A stretch of 64,000 nt of DNA from Symsagittifera roscoffensis (taxonomy: Eukaryota; Xenacoelomorpha; Acoela; Convolutidae): NCBI RefSeq assembly GCF_963678635.1, contig NC_087063.1, positions 40,252,759 to 40,316,758 of the forward strand. Direction: 5' to 3'. Under the pieces are notes generated by a model. It made no database searches and was not told the DNA's origin. It saw only the letters and a program-made list of their open reading frames with translations. Of this stretch, positions 11,178-23,100 are shown piece after piece (position 1 is the stretch's first letter; the number at the start of each line of letters is the position of its first letter). Position numbers and translations under genes: made by a program.

Positions 11178-14100
11178 GTAAAACTTCGACGAAAATCTAA
11201 AAACAATTACAGCAACTCTGAACATGCCTGGGATCTCTTTAGGTTTCTTCTTTCGCAAATTACAAAAAAAAACACCACGGGAAATTGCATAGACACAAAG
11301 CAACAAAGAAAAAGAAAAAAACATGAAAAAATTGGGCGCATGTAAAGAGAATAAACTTCAGGAGTGGTGTTATTGAACTGTTATTTAACTTCCAGAATGA
11401 GATCCAAGCTGAAAAAGACGACATGAAGACAAAGTGGGCGTCTCGCCTCCTGGCCAAACTAAGAAAAGACATCCGACCTGAGTACCGAGAGGAATTTGTT
11501 CACGCAATCCAGGTCCGCAAAATGAACACCAACTGCGTGTTGAGCAACGCCGACCAGAAGGGCAAAATGAGGCGCATAGACTGCTTGCGACAGGCTGACA
11601 AAGTATGGCGACTGGATCTAGTTATGGTCATTCTATTCAAGGCCATTCCTCTGGAGAGCACGGACGGAGAGAGATTGATTAAGTCCCCCAATTGCAGATA
11701 CCCTTCGCTGTGTGTCAATCCCTACCATATCAGTATCACAGTGCGAGAGTTGGATGTGTACCTCGCAAGCTACTTGAACTACCAACAAGCAGGTATAAAA
11801 TCGGTTTTACTGTATCGACCCGGTTCAGAAAATCGGATATCAAAATCGTCCTCCTTTTCGTATCAAACTCTTGCAACCCTCCAAGCCCACAAAATCTTGA
11901 TGAAAAATCTACAAATTCATCCTTTGAATTTGATTTTCTAGGAAATCTTGAAAAAATAGGCTGCGAGCAAAAATTAAGATCGATCGATCTTTTTAAAAAG
12001 CTTTAAGAACGCTGCAGGATCTATTTTTTTCCTCCCAACAAAGACGGCACTTTTTGAGTTTTTTAATAATCCCTTCTTTCGAAAACTTTATATCTGCGAT
12101 CAAATAAATAGTTTAGTATGAGGATAAATTGCTTCTGGTGTACTTATTTTTCTGTTAAATGAAAACTTGAATGGAAGAAGAACAATAATGAACTCACCTA
12201 TTTACTAAAAAATAATTGTTCAATAAAGTTTTTGAAATTATTGCTCTTTTTATAAATAGCTCTGAAAATTTCCAATTTTCTGATCTGATAGTCTGGCGTT
12301 TTGTTCAATTAAAAAGCTAGAATTAAATAAGAGCTTATAAATAAATGTTTTGAATTTGGCCCGAACTTAAGCCAAAATGACTCTTGAGAGCTTTTTCAGT
12401 TTTTTGGCGCATGACCTTTGCCAGAATCATACTCAAGTCGTCGCATTTAGCCAAAATATTTTAGTGTACTAAAGCCATTGTTTTTTTCAAATGAATCGCC
12501 AGTAAATCTCAGACCAGAAAAAGGTTTTGATGCTAGTTAATTCTTTTTTAGGTTTTCTAATTTAGGTGTTCTTATTTAACAACTTCCATAAATTTTCATC
12601 GAAACTTAAGGCTTCTTATCTACTTTTTCTTGTTCAAATATCTTCAGTTGAAATTGTCACCTATAAAAACCATTTGAAGTCTTGTTCTATCTCGTTTGTC
12701 TTTTCATTTACGCATCAGCGAATTTTTAATTAAAAATTCCAGAATTTGTTTGCTCATGAAGATGAAGCAAAAAACCAATGGAACAAGTTCAAGCAATAAC
12801 ATTCCTATTGATATCCCGCTTTTAATGACCCACTCATAAAAAAGTAGAAAATAGCATAAAGTCAAATTGAAATTAAGTTTTAGCCACTTTTCTGAAGTTC
12901 TATTTCTAGATTATTGTTATACAAACTCAATCAAAACTCGGTGAATAAACATGTTACGAGCCGAAAATCTACACAGCTCTTGATCTCTCTATGCGTCACT
13001 CAGGCAACAAGCATGGATCTTGGTGTGCCTCAAACGACCGGCCTTTCGACTGAGACTCACGATCATCGACTCTAAATTGAGTCTAATTTTTAATAGGTGC
13101 ATGGAAACATTTGGGGACAGAATACCATAGCTTCCTAAAAACTTTATATTTGTCATGTTGTGTTGGTTTGTAGAGTCGCAGGAGGATAGTGGTCTGATGC
13201 AACAGCAACAGCAGGGGGATGTGCCTGGACCGAATGTGAGTGAGGGGTTCCTCTCCACTGGCGTCTTCTCCATCCCAGAACTGTACAACCTCACAAGAGG
13301 TTAGACCGACCAATCACTATAAAAGATGAAGCTATAAAGTTCTGGGGAGTGATTTGTAGCCTACTATATAATTGTGTTACTGCGTGCTGTTAAAAACGAA
13401 GTCTTGATGATTCATATAAAACCTAATTTACGTCTTTCCACAAAAACATTGAAAAACAGTTTTGTATGCAATCGGAAGAAATAATATTCCAATGACGTAT
13501 CATATACTGTCGTGCTGTTTAGTAAGCAAACGCAGCAATATTTGTTTGGTCTGGCAATATCCGGAAGTATTTATTTGTTTTCAGCTCCCATATCATCCGC
13601 CACATCTTCCATGGTACCAATAGACGCCTCATTCTACAACTTCAGAGAGATCAACAACCACCTCTCTTCAACAGATCTCCTCTCGGGTTCATCAATACCC
13701 CCTCCCCCCAACCCATCGGCCGACCCCACACTACCCAACGGGGCAACACCCCAGGGTAGCAGTAGGGTTAAGAGGTCCAGTGGATCGGCAGCTGGCAGTG
13801 TGGAGAATGTCTCCATTAGTCCAGGAGTGAGTCTAGGGGATCTTCAGGCTCATGAGGCCTCGGTCCTCGCGAGTATGGATCCCATGTTCAGAAATGGACC
13901 GTGGAACGTGTCTGGATTTGAAACAGGTTGCAATATTGATCCATGTTTTCTTGTTTTGACCCCTAAATAAGAATTTAAATTGTATTCGGGTTTTTTATTC
14001 TTTTTTTTCCACACAAAATTAGGTACCGCAAAGTAAAGTCAAGTGACCCAAATGATAAACTATGGTTCTATACTATGATATACTGATTTAGGAAGAGAGT

Positions 14101-17100
14101 GATGCAGAGAGGGGTGATTGGGACACGCTTTTTGCCCTCAGGGATTCGACCCCCAAGCCAACCCTTTTGAGTTATGACCGAGGTGGTTAACTCATAGAGT
14201 AATTTCGGATAGGGTGCACCGTCTGCTCGTCACGCTATCTTATTTTCGGCCGGATAGATTCGTGCAACTTCTTAGTCTAATACCGATCCTAATCTTACTC
14301 TTATACTATCTAGTCTCAGGTTGTTTAACTAGTCTCTGCTAGGCTCAATAGATCTAGGGTATACTGGTTTATTGCGGCTGCTGAAGTTCTCTTGGAGAGG
14401 CAACTAATTTCTAAGTTAAATTCAAATCTCTCTGGTGCTGAAATTACAAGTAATTTCAGCACTTACAAATAAGTGGGTTGTTAGTTAGATGGATCATGAT
14501 TGGTTAATATTAAATACTTTACAGTGGTAAAATATCTAATTTATCCAATCATAAAATGTAGTTTAGATCAGGTTCCACCCATCCGGGTTTTACAGAGTTT
14601 TTTAGAATAGTCTTTCTGTAATTCAAAGGATGGATGATGAACGTTGGTATTTGGCGAACATCATATTTCTTCTGGGTTCTCTTGTTAGAGAAGTTCCAGG
14701 TTCAATCGTTGTGTCTTCTCATGACAACGACTGGGTTTTCGCAACAAACTCAAATCTGATTTCAGAATGGTTGGCTATGACAGGTTTTTCCGTTTCATGT
14801 AGAGAACTTCTTTTGTGTTTGACCTTGTCTGGGAATGGCGTGGAGATTGTGCGTGGAAGGGATGCCTGGTTACTCGGATCTGTACGTATACTTGAACATC
14901 GAGGTGGTCATTGGTCTAGTTCAATGAAGTCCTTTTCTGCGAAGTCAAGTCGTACTCTAAATCCTTTGAGTTGTGATTGTGGGCGGCATATTGATTGTGG
15001 TTGGCCATTCTTTTTCGAGTGTAGTGGGGTCATTTTGTCTTTGGATGTTCGTCTTTGGTGTTGTATGCTGATCTATATACTGCAAGGTATAATTTATATT
15101 TTATAAAAATTTTATTAGTTTGGTGTTTTAATTATGATTTTGGTTAGTTGCTTTCACAAAAGCTTTTTGTTTTAGTTTGGTTATTTTGAAGAGTTACTCA
15201 CCCTTGAGTATCTCTTATTAAAAATAGGAGTGTGGTCACAAAGCGTGGATGTAGCGCGGTGGGTTAGGCCCGCTATAGAGCATGCTCAGGACGTCCTCTC
15301 TGGTGGGTTAGGCCAGGAGTGGGAGTATGATTTCGTGCGGTTTCTGTGAGAGGTCCTGTTATGTGATAACGTTTTATGTTGGGTTTATTGTGGTTTTTCT
15401 TATGTTTCGTTGGTTGTGTCCTTTTTTCAAAAATCAAATTGTTTTTGGTATGGGTTTGTCTTTCAACTTTTTTGTGTTTTATTATTTCTTTCTTAGACTT
15501 TATAATAGTCTTCAAAAGAATAAATTATCCAGTTTTAAACTGGGTTAATCCGGTTTGGGTACCGTTGGTTTCCTTTTCTTAGTCATGCTGTTATTCTATG
15601 ATCTGTGGTTTTTAATAAGCTGCATTGGTTAGTTTTGTTTAGTATATAATTCCTTTCCAACCGGGTTAAAGGAAAGTTTGAAACTTGTTATCGTGTAAAT
15701 GAATTGGTACTTTACTTGCTCTTTGTTTTTTGAAAACTGCGTCAGGTTTTAATGGGAGATGTAGTGATGAGCTGATTTTGCCAACATCAAATTTGGATGT
15801 TGCATAGACTGATGAATATTTTATTAGCTGTTTGGCTAACTTATCAAATTCGTCTTGTGTTATTTGTGAATGTTGGAAGTTAAACATTGTTAAAAATTTC
15901 TGTTGATTCTCTGTATAGTTATTTATGTTGAATCTTGGTTTGAAATATGGGGTTTTTGTGAAATAATCTGTATTTCTTTTTTCATTACTTATTATATTAT
16001 TTATGGATAATTCTTCATTAAGAATTGTGGATTGACAAATATCTAATAATTGGAGTATATTATTTACGCGGTATGCTTTTTCTTGTATTGGTGATATCGT
16101 AGCGTTGGTTTCGCAATAGCCTAAAAGTCCTAAAGGTAATGTTACTTGATAGGGTGTATTGTTGTATACATGTAGAGATATAATATCTGAATTCGAGTTT
16201 TTCAAATATTTTATGGATGAGATTGTGATTTTGAAAAACTTATGGATAGGTTTGAATTCAAAATCTGACATATAGAGTTGTTGTTTATTTTGTTTTTTAT
16301 CATATTGGTGTACTTGTTTTATTGAAAAATTATATATGTTTCCTGATAGTGGTTTCAGCTGTTTTCTTTGTTGGTTATATATTGGATAAAATTTTGAAAA
16401 GAATGGTGGTTGTTTATTTAATCTTTGAAAAAATGTTAGGGATGTGACTTTTGTTTTTGTGTATTTATCTTTGATTAGTATTTTTCTATTCAAGATGATG
16501 ATTGTTGGTATATATTTAGAGATAAATGGTATTCCAATGATATTGTGTTTAATATCAGTGATATGAAATAATTGTTTAAATGGTTTATTTTATAATTTTA
16601 TTCTGCTCTATTGTTCTTGTGGGGAGAAGAAATAATTGAATTTTTCCATAGTTTACCAATGTTGATCCTTGTGCTGTTGCTAGTTTACTGGAGGTTTCAA
16701 GAGGCGTTAGTTTTGGGTGTAATGTTTTTATCTCATTCCATGTGGGAATGTTTATTATATTTGATTCTGCTCCTGAATCAATTAGAAAATCAATTTCGAG
16801 ATCTGGTGGTTGAAATTCTTTGTTTCTTGGACTTTCTAAAAGAAATGGTATTGTCCAAATTTTTTTTTTAGGTTGTTTTTTTTGTATATTTTGATAGATG
16901 TGATTTGTATTCAAGCATTTTGTTTTGTCAATTTCATTGGATTTATTTGTAGTGTTGATTTCGTTAGTTTCTTGTGTTGTTTGTGTGGAATGGATGGGTT
17001 CAATATAATAATTGTGAAGGAATTCTAATTGGTTTTCATATATATGTGATGAAAAAGGTTGTTCATATATAATAGGTTCGTAGTCATTTTCGACTGTTAT

Positions 17101-20100
17101 CATATTGATGGAGGTAGTGTTTTCTGTTTCACTTTCTGAATCTGATGATCCACAGTTTATTTGATTTAGTTGTAATTCGTCACTTACTGTGTCATCAATA
17201 CCTGGGAGGTCTGATGTTGTTTCCGGATTTGATTGTACTTGGTTTATATGTCTTTGATGTTTAGGTGTACTACTTCTGTGGCGATTGTTGGAATTGTTAT
17301 AATGATTATTATTTCTGTGTGGTGATTGGGAATAATTTCTATAACGATTATTATAACTTGAATGTCGATTTTGTGAATTGTTTCGTGATCTATTTTGATA
17401 ATTTTTGTTTGATCTGTGATAGTTTGATCTGTTATATGAGTTATTCCTTGATCGATTGTTCGGGTAATTCTGATTTCGGTTGTTTGAATAACTTCTATTT
17501 CGATTATTGGAGTAGTTTCTATTCCTATTATATGATGAGTTTCGTGACTGATTGTTTGGATAGTATCTATTCCTTGATTGCGAATTAGATCTAGAAACAA
17601 ATTGTGTTGTATTTGAATTTGATCTGGAGTAGTTATTTTGACTATTTGGTCTATTGTAATGATTTTGTGACAAATTTTGTGTATTTCTTCGTTCTGGTGA
17701 TCTTCCTCTATAACTTGGGTTATATGGTGATTGATTTCTCGTGTAATTGGTATTGTTCGGAAGTGGTTTTCCTGAACTGTTGTTGCTGTATACATTTTTG
17801 TTCGGTAGATTTTGATCTTTCTTCATGTACTGATAGAATGATTTATTTGGTTCTTTATATTTTTGAGGTTTGTTTTGATTATCTTGTTGTTTTTGTCTAC
17901 ATTCAGAAATACTATGTCCGTATCGTCGGCAATAATTACACCATTTTTTGAAAGATGGTTTGCCTTTAAAGTTTGGGTGTTTTTCATAAATATTGAGTAT
18001 TTCAGTGATTTTTTCAACAAGGTCTGTATCTGATTCCTGTATATTGTTGATACTTGTGGTATTTGTTTCGATTCGGTTAACATATTGTAATTTCTGATTT
18101 TCTGTTTCTTCAAGTTTCATTGTGGTTTCCGCTTGCTCTAGCTTGTCTACTAGTTTTGGAAAATCTAAATCGGGTTCTCGAATTGAGGAGGGATGGGATG
18201 CTCTCTTTTTTATTGCTATTTTCCTTAATTGAGGTGTTAAGGTGTTAAGGAGATTTCTGTCATTTTTGTGTTTTTATAATCGTATGTATTTAATGAATAT
18301 GCTTTTCGAACTAGTGTTTCGATACGTACTGCTAATTGTTTGATGGTTTCATTTGGTAATCTGCGAATTTCATTACATAAAACTCTTTGTTGTTGTTTGT
18401 TTCTTTCGGAGTCAAACATTTTTGAAAATTCTTGTGTAAATCTCTTCCAATTTGATTTTATTTCTATAGGCAATACTGAAAACCATTTTTAGGCTGCGCC
18501 GTCTAATGTTGTCTGTATCAACGCTGTGCGTCGATGTATCCAGTTTTGATGTAGTGGCGTATTAATTGGTTCAGGTCCTATATTTAAAATTAAATTTGCT
18601 GTTACTGCATTTAAATGATCCTCTACAGAATATTCAGGGTCTGTTCCTGTGAATACCATTAATGGTTTGTTTGATGTTATTGATGATCCACCCATGAGGT
18701 ATGGATTCATTGTCATTTGTAATGATTCTGCTGCATTTGGCATTTGTGAAAAATTTGAAAGTTGATTTTTTGTTATTTCGTGTTGTTGAAGATAATATGG
18801 AAGTGGTATTTCATTTTGCATTTGTGTTGGTTGATATGAGTGTGTAATCATTGGGTTTTGTGGCTGAATTGGTTGAAAGGATTGTGTATTAATTGGGTTT
18901 TGCATTTGTATTGGTTGTTGATTTTGTGTATCTATCTGGTGTGGAGAAAAAATTCTATGATATGTATATGGTTTCTGTACTCCTTGTCCGCGATATTCTT
19001 GGGTATATGGTGCAAATATATCTCGTTGTAAATAATCATCATCAGAGGATAGATAATCCGTTTGATGAGGTGCTTGTTTTTTATTTTTATTCTGTTGAAA
19101 GAATGGGTAATTTTCACTACGATCCTGTGGAGGATGTGAATTAGTTTGAAAATTTACTGAATTGGTTGTTGCCATTGGATTATCCCAATATCGAGATCTG
19201 ATTTGATTATTATTATTTTTTCGTGGAGGATAGTTTGTTTTTGATGAATGTGTATAATTATAATTGTGTTCCGCAAAATTGTTTCTTGTGAACGTTCTGC
19301 GTGTTTTTGACGGTATTGTCATGGGTCTATATGTTTGATAATCCATGTGTGAATATTTTGGAGCAACCGAAGGTTTAACGGTTGATTGTAAGGTTACCTG
19401 TGCTAGTGAAGTGTGTGTATTTCTTGGTGTTGTTAAATTTGGACGTATCGGTGAAATACTTTGTTGTGTAGTTGTTGTTGTTTGGACGATTTCTTCATTT
19501 ATGAAGTGTGATGGTGTCTGAATATCTTGTTGAGTGAGATTCCTAGTTCCATTAAGGTTTTCATTGTGTATGACGGTCGAGTTTAAACTGTTATTTCGAG
19601 TATCAGCTAAAAATGTATTGTAGTTTAATGGTGTTGCGTCAATGGTTAATGGTACTACTCTTACATAATCTCTTGTATAAGATATTGTACTTATTGCTTG
19701 ACTTGAGATTGATTGTGGGAAATCTATGAATGCATAATGAGACCATTCGGGGTCCCAAATGTAGTCTGACTGTTCTGTGATGGCGGTATCATCGTTTGAT
19801 TTTTGAGGTCTAAAATTTTTTCTTGCTTGTGAAATTAAATCTATATTATGTGTGAAATAATCTATTATAAACCATGCCAAAATTTTTTGTAAGTCAGGTT
19901 TTGTATGTTGTGAAACTTCATCTTTAGTGAAATTTTCTTTAATTATATGTAGGAAAGTTGAAAATAGTGTGATTTCATGTCGTACCTTTATATGTTTAGA
20001 TGTCTCTGTCGGTGAGACATTTGGGATTGGGATTTCGTTTTCTAATATTGAGATATAACTATATATTATTGCAAAAACTTCATTAGTAAATATGGAGTTT

Positions 20101-23100
20101 GCTCTTTGTGAGTTATGATATTGTATGCTTTTTATATATTCTGAGAATACTTTTGAAAATTCTAAATCAAGGTCGTCTGTTTGAATTACATATTTGCGGT
20201 GATTCGGGTTTGGTGAGGTGAATTCTATGGTGTAGATTCCGTAGTGTTGTGTCAAATTACATATATCTTTCAGATAGTGATCAATAATTTGTCTTTTGAT
20301 TTTTACATCTGGGAACTCTGTTTTACATGGGCTGATTCCGGGTTCAAACAAATTTAGGAGTAAATTCTTGCAAAATATATGCTGCCCTCTATCATTGGGT
20401 GCATCTACGAGGAAGGGGAAGATATCGTCATCATCTGGACTATCTTCACTTGGAGTGTGTGTTTGGCTCATTTTTTCGTTTAATGACTGTTAATAGGTAA
20501 TTATCGATGTGTCTAATTGGTTGATTCCAGTTATATAAGTGTACTGGTTTGTGTTTATTTTGCTTTTTTGTTCGTCTTTTTCCTCTTTTTGATGAATTTG
20601 AAGTTGTTTCTGAGTCGGAAAAATATAATTGATCGTGAATGGGGCAATTTTTATCAATAGATTCTTTTAATTTATAAAGTTCGTCTAAATTTCTGGTTTC
20701 TGATTCTGAAAATGCGTTTCTATTTTTGGAAAATCTTTTTCGTGTTATTTGTCTTTGTTTGGTTATTATTTTCCTTTTTAGTGTTTGTCGTTTTGTTCTA
20801 ATATATCCAACTGTTTGTGTATGAGGCGTGATTACAAGGTCGTATTTCTTGTTATCTATTTCACAGTTGTGTAAAACGATTGTTTGTTTGTTTCCTAGAT
20901 TTTTAAATGACATAAGGTTTAGGATGACGGATGCAAAAAGTTGTTAGATGATTTCTATTTTCTTAACCTGTTAGTCCTTACGATTTTTTGGTTAGCTTAA
21001 CCTGGGTCTATTTTTTCAGGGTTGGAGAGAAAAGTATATCGATTCCGAAGAATGATTTTTTACTTTCTCGTGGCTAGTATAGGCTAAGGTGTTAACTTAC
21101 TTAATCTTACTTAGGGGTAGTGATTGTGTTCAAGGGTTGGAGAATAGTAAATCGATCCACAAGGTTCAGGTATAATTAGAACGCGAGTAGCTCGTTAGAT
21201 ACTATTTTAAACTTACTAAATCTAAGAATTATCCTGGGTCTTGATAAGAGGAGGGTTCAAGTGAAGGATGAATAACCGAAGTTCTTCACTGTTTATCCTA
21301 ATTTGAATGATTAGTTTTGTTCAAAAATTTCTATTAGTCTTGGGTTTTTTGAAAGGGTTGGATAGTGAATCGACGTTTGAGGTCGTTAGACACTAGCTAA
21401 GTGGGTGGGGGAGAACAAAATTGTTCTTTTTGATCCAAGGATAGGCCTTGATGATCACGTTTTAAATTTAATTAAATAGAAAATGAATTAAGATCCAAGG
21501 ATAAGCCTTGATGATCTGATTTTAAAATTAAGTGAATTTAAGTTTAAAATGGTTTAAATTTGTTTAAGAAAAAGATTTAGTTTTTTAATGATATTAGTGA
21601 GCTTATGATTGCTGTTATGTTTTAGGTGATAAAGCTGGGACAATTGGATGATTTTATGATTACTAACAGTTTATTGTCATGCTACTAATTTTTGTTTTGA
21701 TTTTCAATAAATATTTTCCAAACATGGAAAATATACTGCAGAATTTACTGCAGAATTTTAGGAAAACGATCTGAGATCTTTTTATCAATCGTTATTGTAT
21801 ATTAATAGTTTTGTTTTAGCGCCTGAAATGATTATGAAGATTGACTTCAAAATTTTATGTTTGCAAATGAAAATCTAAATTCATTGCTAATAAAATTCTA
21901 AATATAAAAGATTGTGTTGGCTTTTGCCGTACTATCATATAACTATTTGGTAAGTTTCCATTTTGTCGTATGTCGTCTCTGGTTCGAGGTCTTCTTGCAA
22001 TTCCGGGTACTTCTGTTATCGTTCGGAATATTGGCTCTGATCTATTGAGTCGTAGAGACATTTCGATTAAATTATCGTCGTATAACATTTTAAAAATGTT
22101 TTGTCTAAATTCTAATCTATTTTTGGTTAATTCTAAGCTATTAAGGTCTTGTTCGAGACTTATGGTCGCACCAGATGAGTTATGACCGAGGTGGTTAACT
22201 CATAGAGTAATTTCGGATAGGGTACACCGTCTGCTCGTCACGCTATCTTATTTTCGGCCGGATAGATTCGTGCAACTTCTTAGTCTAATACCGATCCTAA
22301 TCTTACTCTTATACTATCTAGTCTCAGGTTGTTTAACTAGTCTCTGCTAGGCTCAATAGATCTAGGGTATACTGGTTTATTGCGGCTGCTGAAGTTCTCT
22401 TGGAGAGGCAACTAATTTCTAAGTTAAATTCAAATCTCTCTGGTGCTGAAATTACAAGTAATTTCAGCACTTACAAATAAGTGGGTTGTTAGTTAGATGG
22501 ATCATGATTGGTTAATATTAAATACTTTACAGTGGTAAAATATCTAATTTATCCAATCATAAAATGTAGTTTAGATCAGGTTCCACTTTGTACTATTTTG
22601 AGCAGGGGCGGATCTAGGATTTTCTCGAGGGAGAGGGGGGGGGGGATGGCGGATTTTTGAAAATTTTCAAAAATTTTCTCGACTTTTTTTAGGTCGACCA
22701 AAATGATTTTTCGAGCTCTCCCTAAGCCTGGTTTAGTCCCTGTTTTGGCCAAATTTTCTGCGAAAAAATAGTCCATTTTAAACAAAAACTTGCGTTTTTT
22801 CGGCGGGCGCTCCCCCCTCAAAATTAGTATATATTGGCGCCCAAGGCGTCTTTAGAAAAATTTTAGGGTCGGTCGGCCAGAAATGCATTTCTTAAAAAAT
22901 ACCAAAGGGGGAACCCTTTGGGTCGGCAGGGGGTCGAATCCCTGAGGGAAAGAGAAACGTCCGTCGCCCCCCCCCCCCCTAAATCCGCCCCTGATTTTGA
23001 GATATCCAATTTTGGCTGACTGACTCTAATATTTTTCTAAAGGCGGCTTCGGTTCTATTTCCTGTATGTACTAATTTTGCGGGAGAGTGCGCGCCGAAAA

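Larger units (their letters stand above)
14168..22585 (-). mobile_element. Ty3/gypsy LTR element E2, very young, incomplete
   Basis: An 8.4-kb minus-strand element lying antisense in the NFI intron. Two 410-bp LTRs (14,168-14,577 and 22,176-22,585) differ at about one base. A 4-bp CTTT target duplication flanks it. A primer-binding site lies 2 nt inside the 5' LTR. Parts in element order are a small basic ORF, gag, a CCHC zinc knuckle with a long Asn/Arg-rich tract, an aspartic protease, a pre-RT region and a roughly 1-kb 3' noncoding region also present in E3. It is not whole: no reverse transcriptase, RNase H or integrase is recognisable and the coding part is interrupted a few times. The LTR identity points to a very recent insertion, probably using enzymes supplied by another copy. 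Confidence 0.92.

Noticed and set aside
11260-11472. Minus-strand open frames over the NFI DNA-binding exons
   Set aside because: Antisense shadows of strongly conserved NFI coding sequence.
14630-15106. 158-codon + strand open frame in the E2 3' noncoding region
   Set aside because: Antisense, no domain, and no convincing counterpart in E3 at the matching place.
15230-15320. tRNA-like or SINE-like word (gtagcgcggtgggttaggccc)
   Set aside because: Looks a little like a box A region, but no box B or cloverleaf could be found.
17244-17795. Minus-strand frame rich in Ile/Thr/His
   Set aside because: Alternative frame of the same low-complexity tract in E2.
17265-17951. + strand open frames rich in Cys/Tyr/Asp
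   Set aside because: Antisense shadow of the Asn/Arg/Ser/Tyr-rich tract of E2; the composition follows from the other strand.
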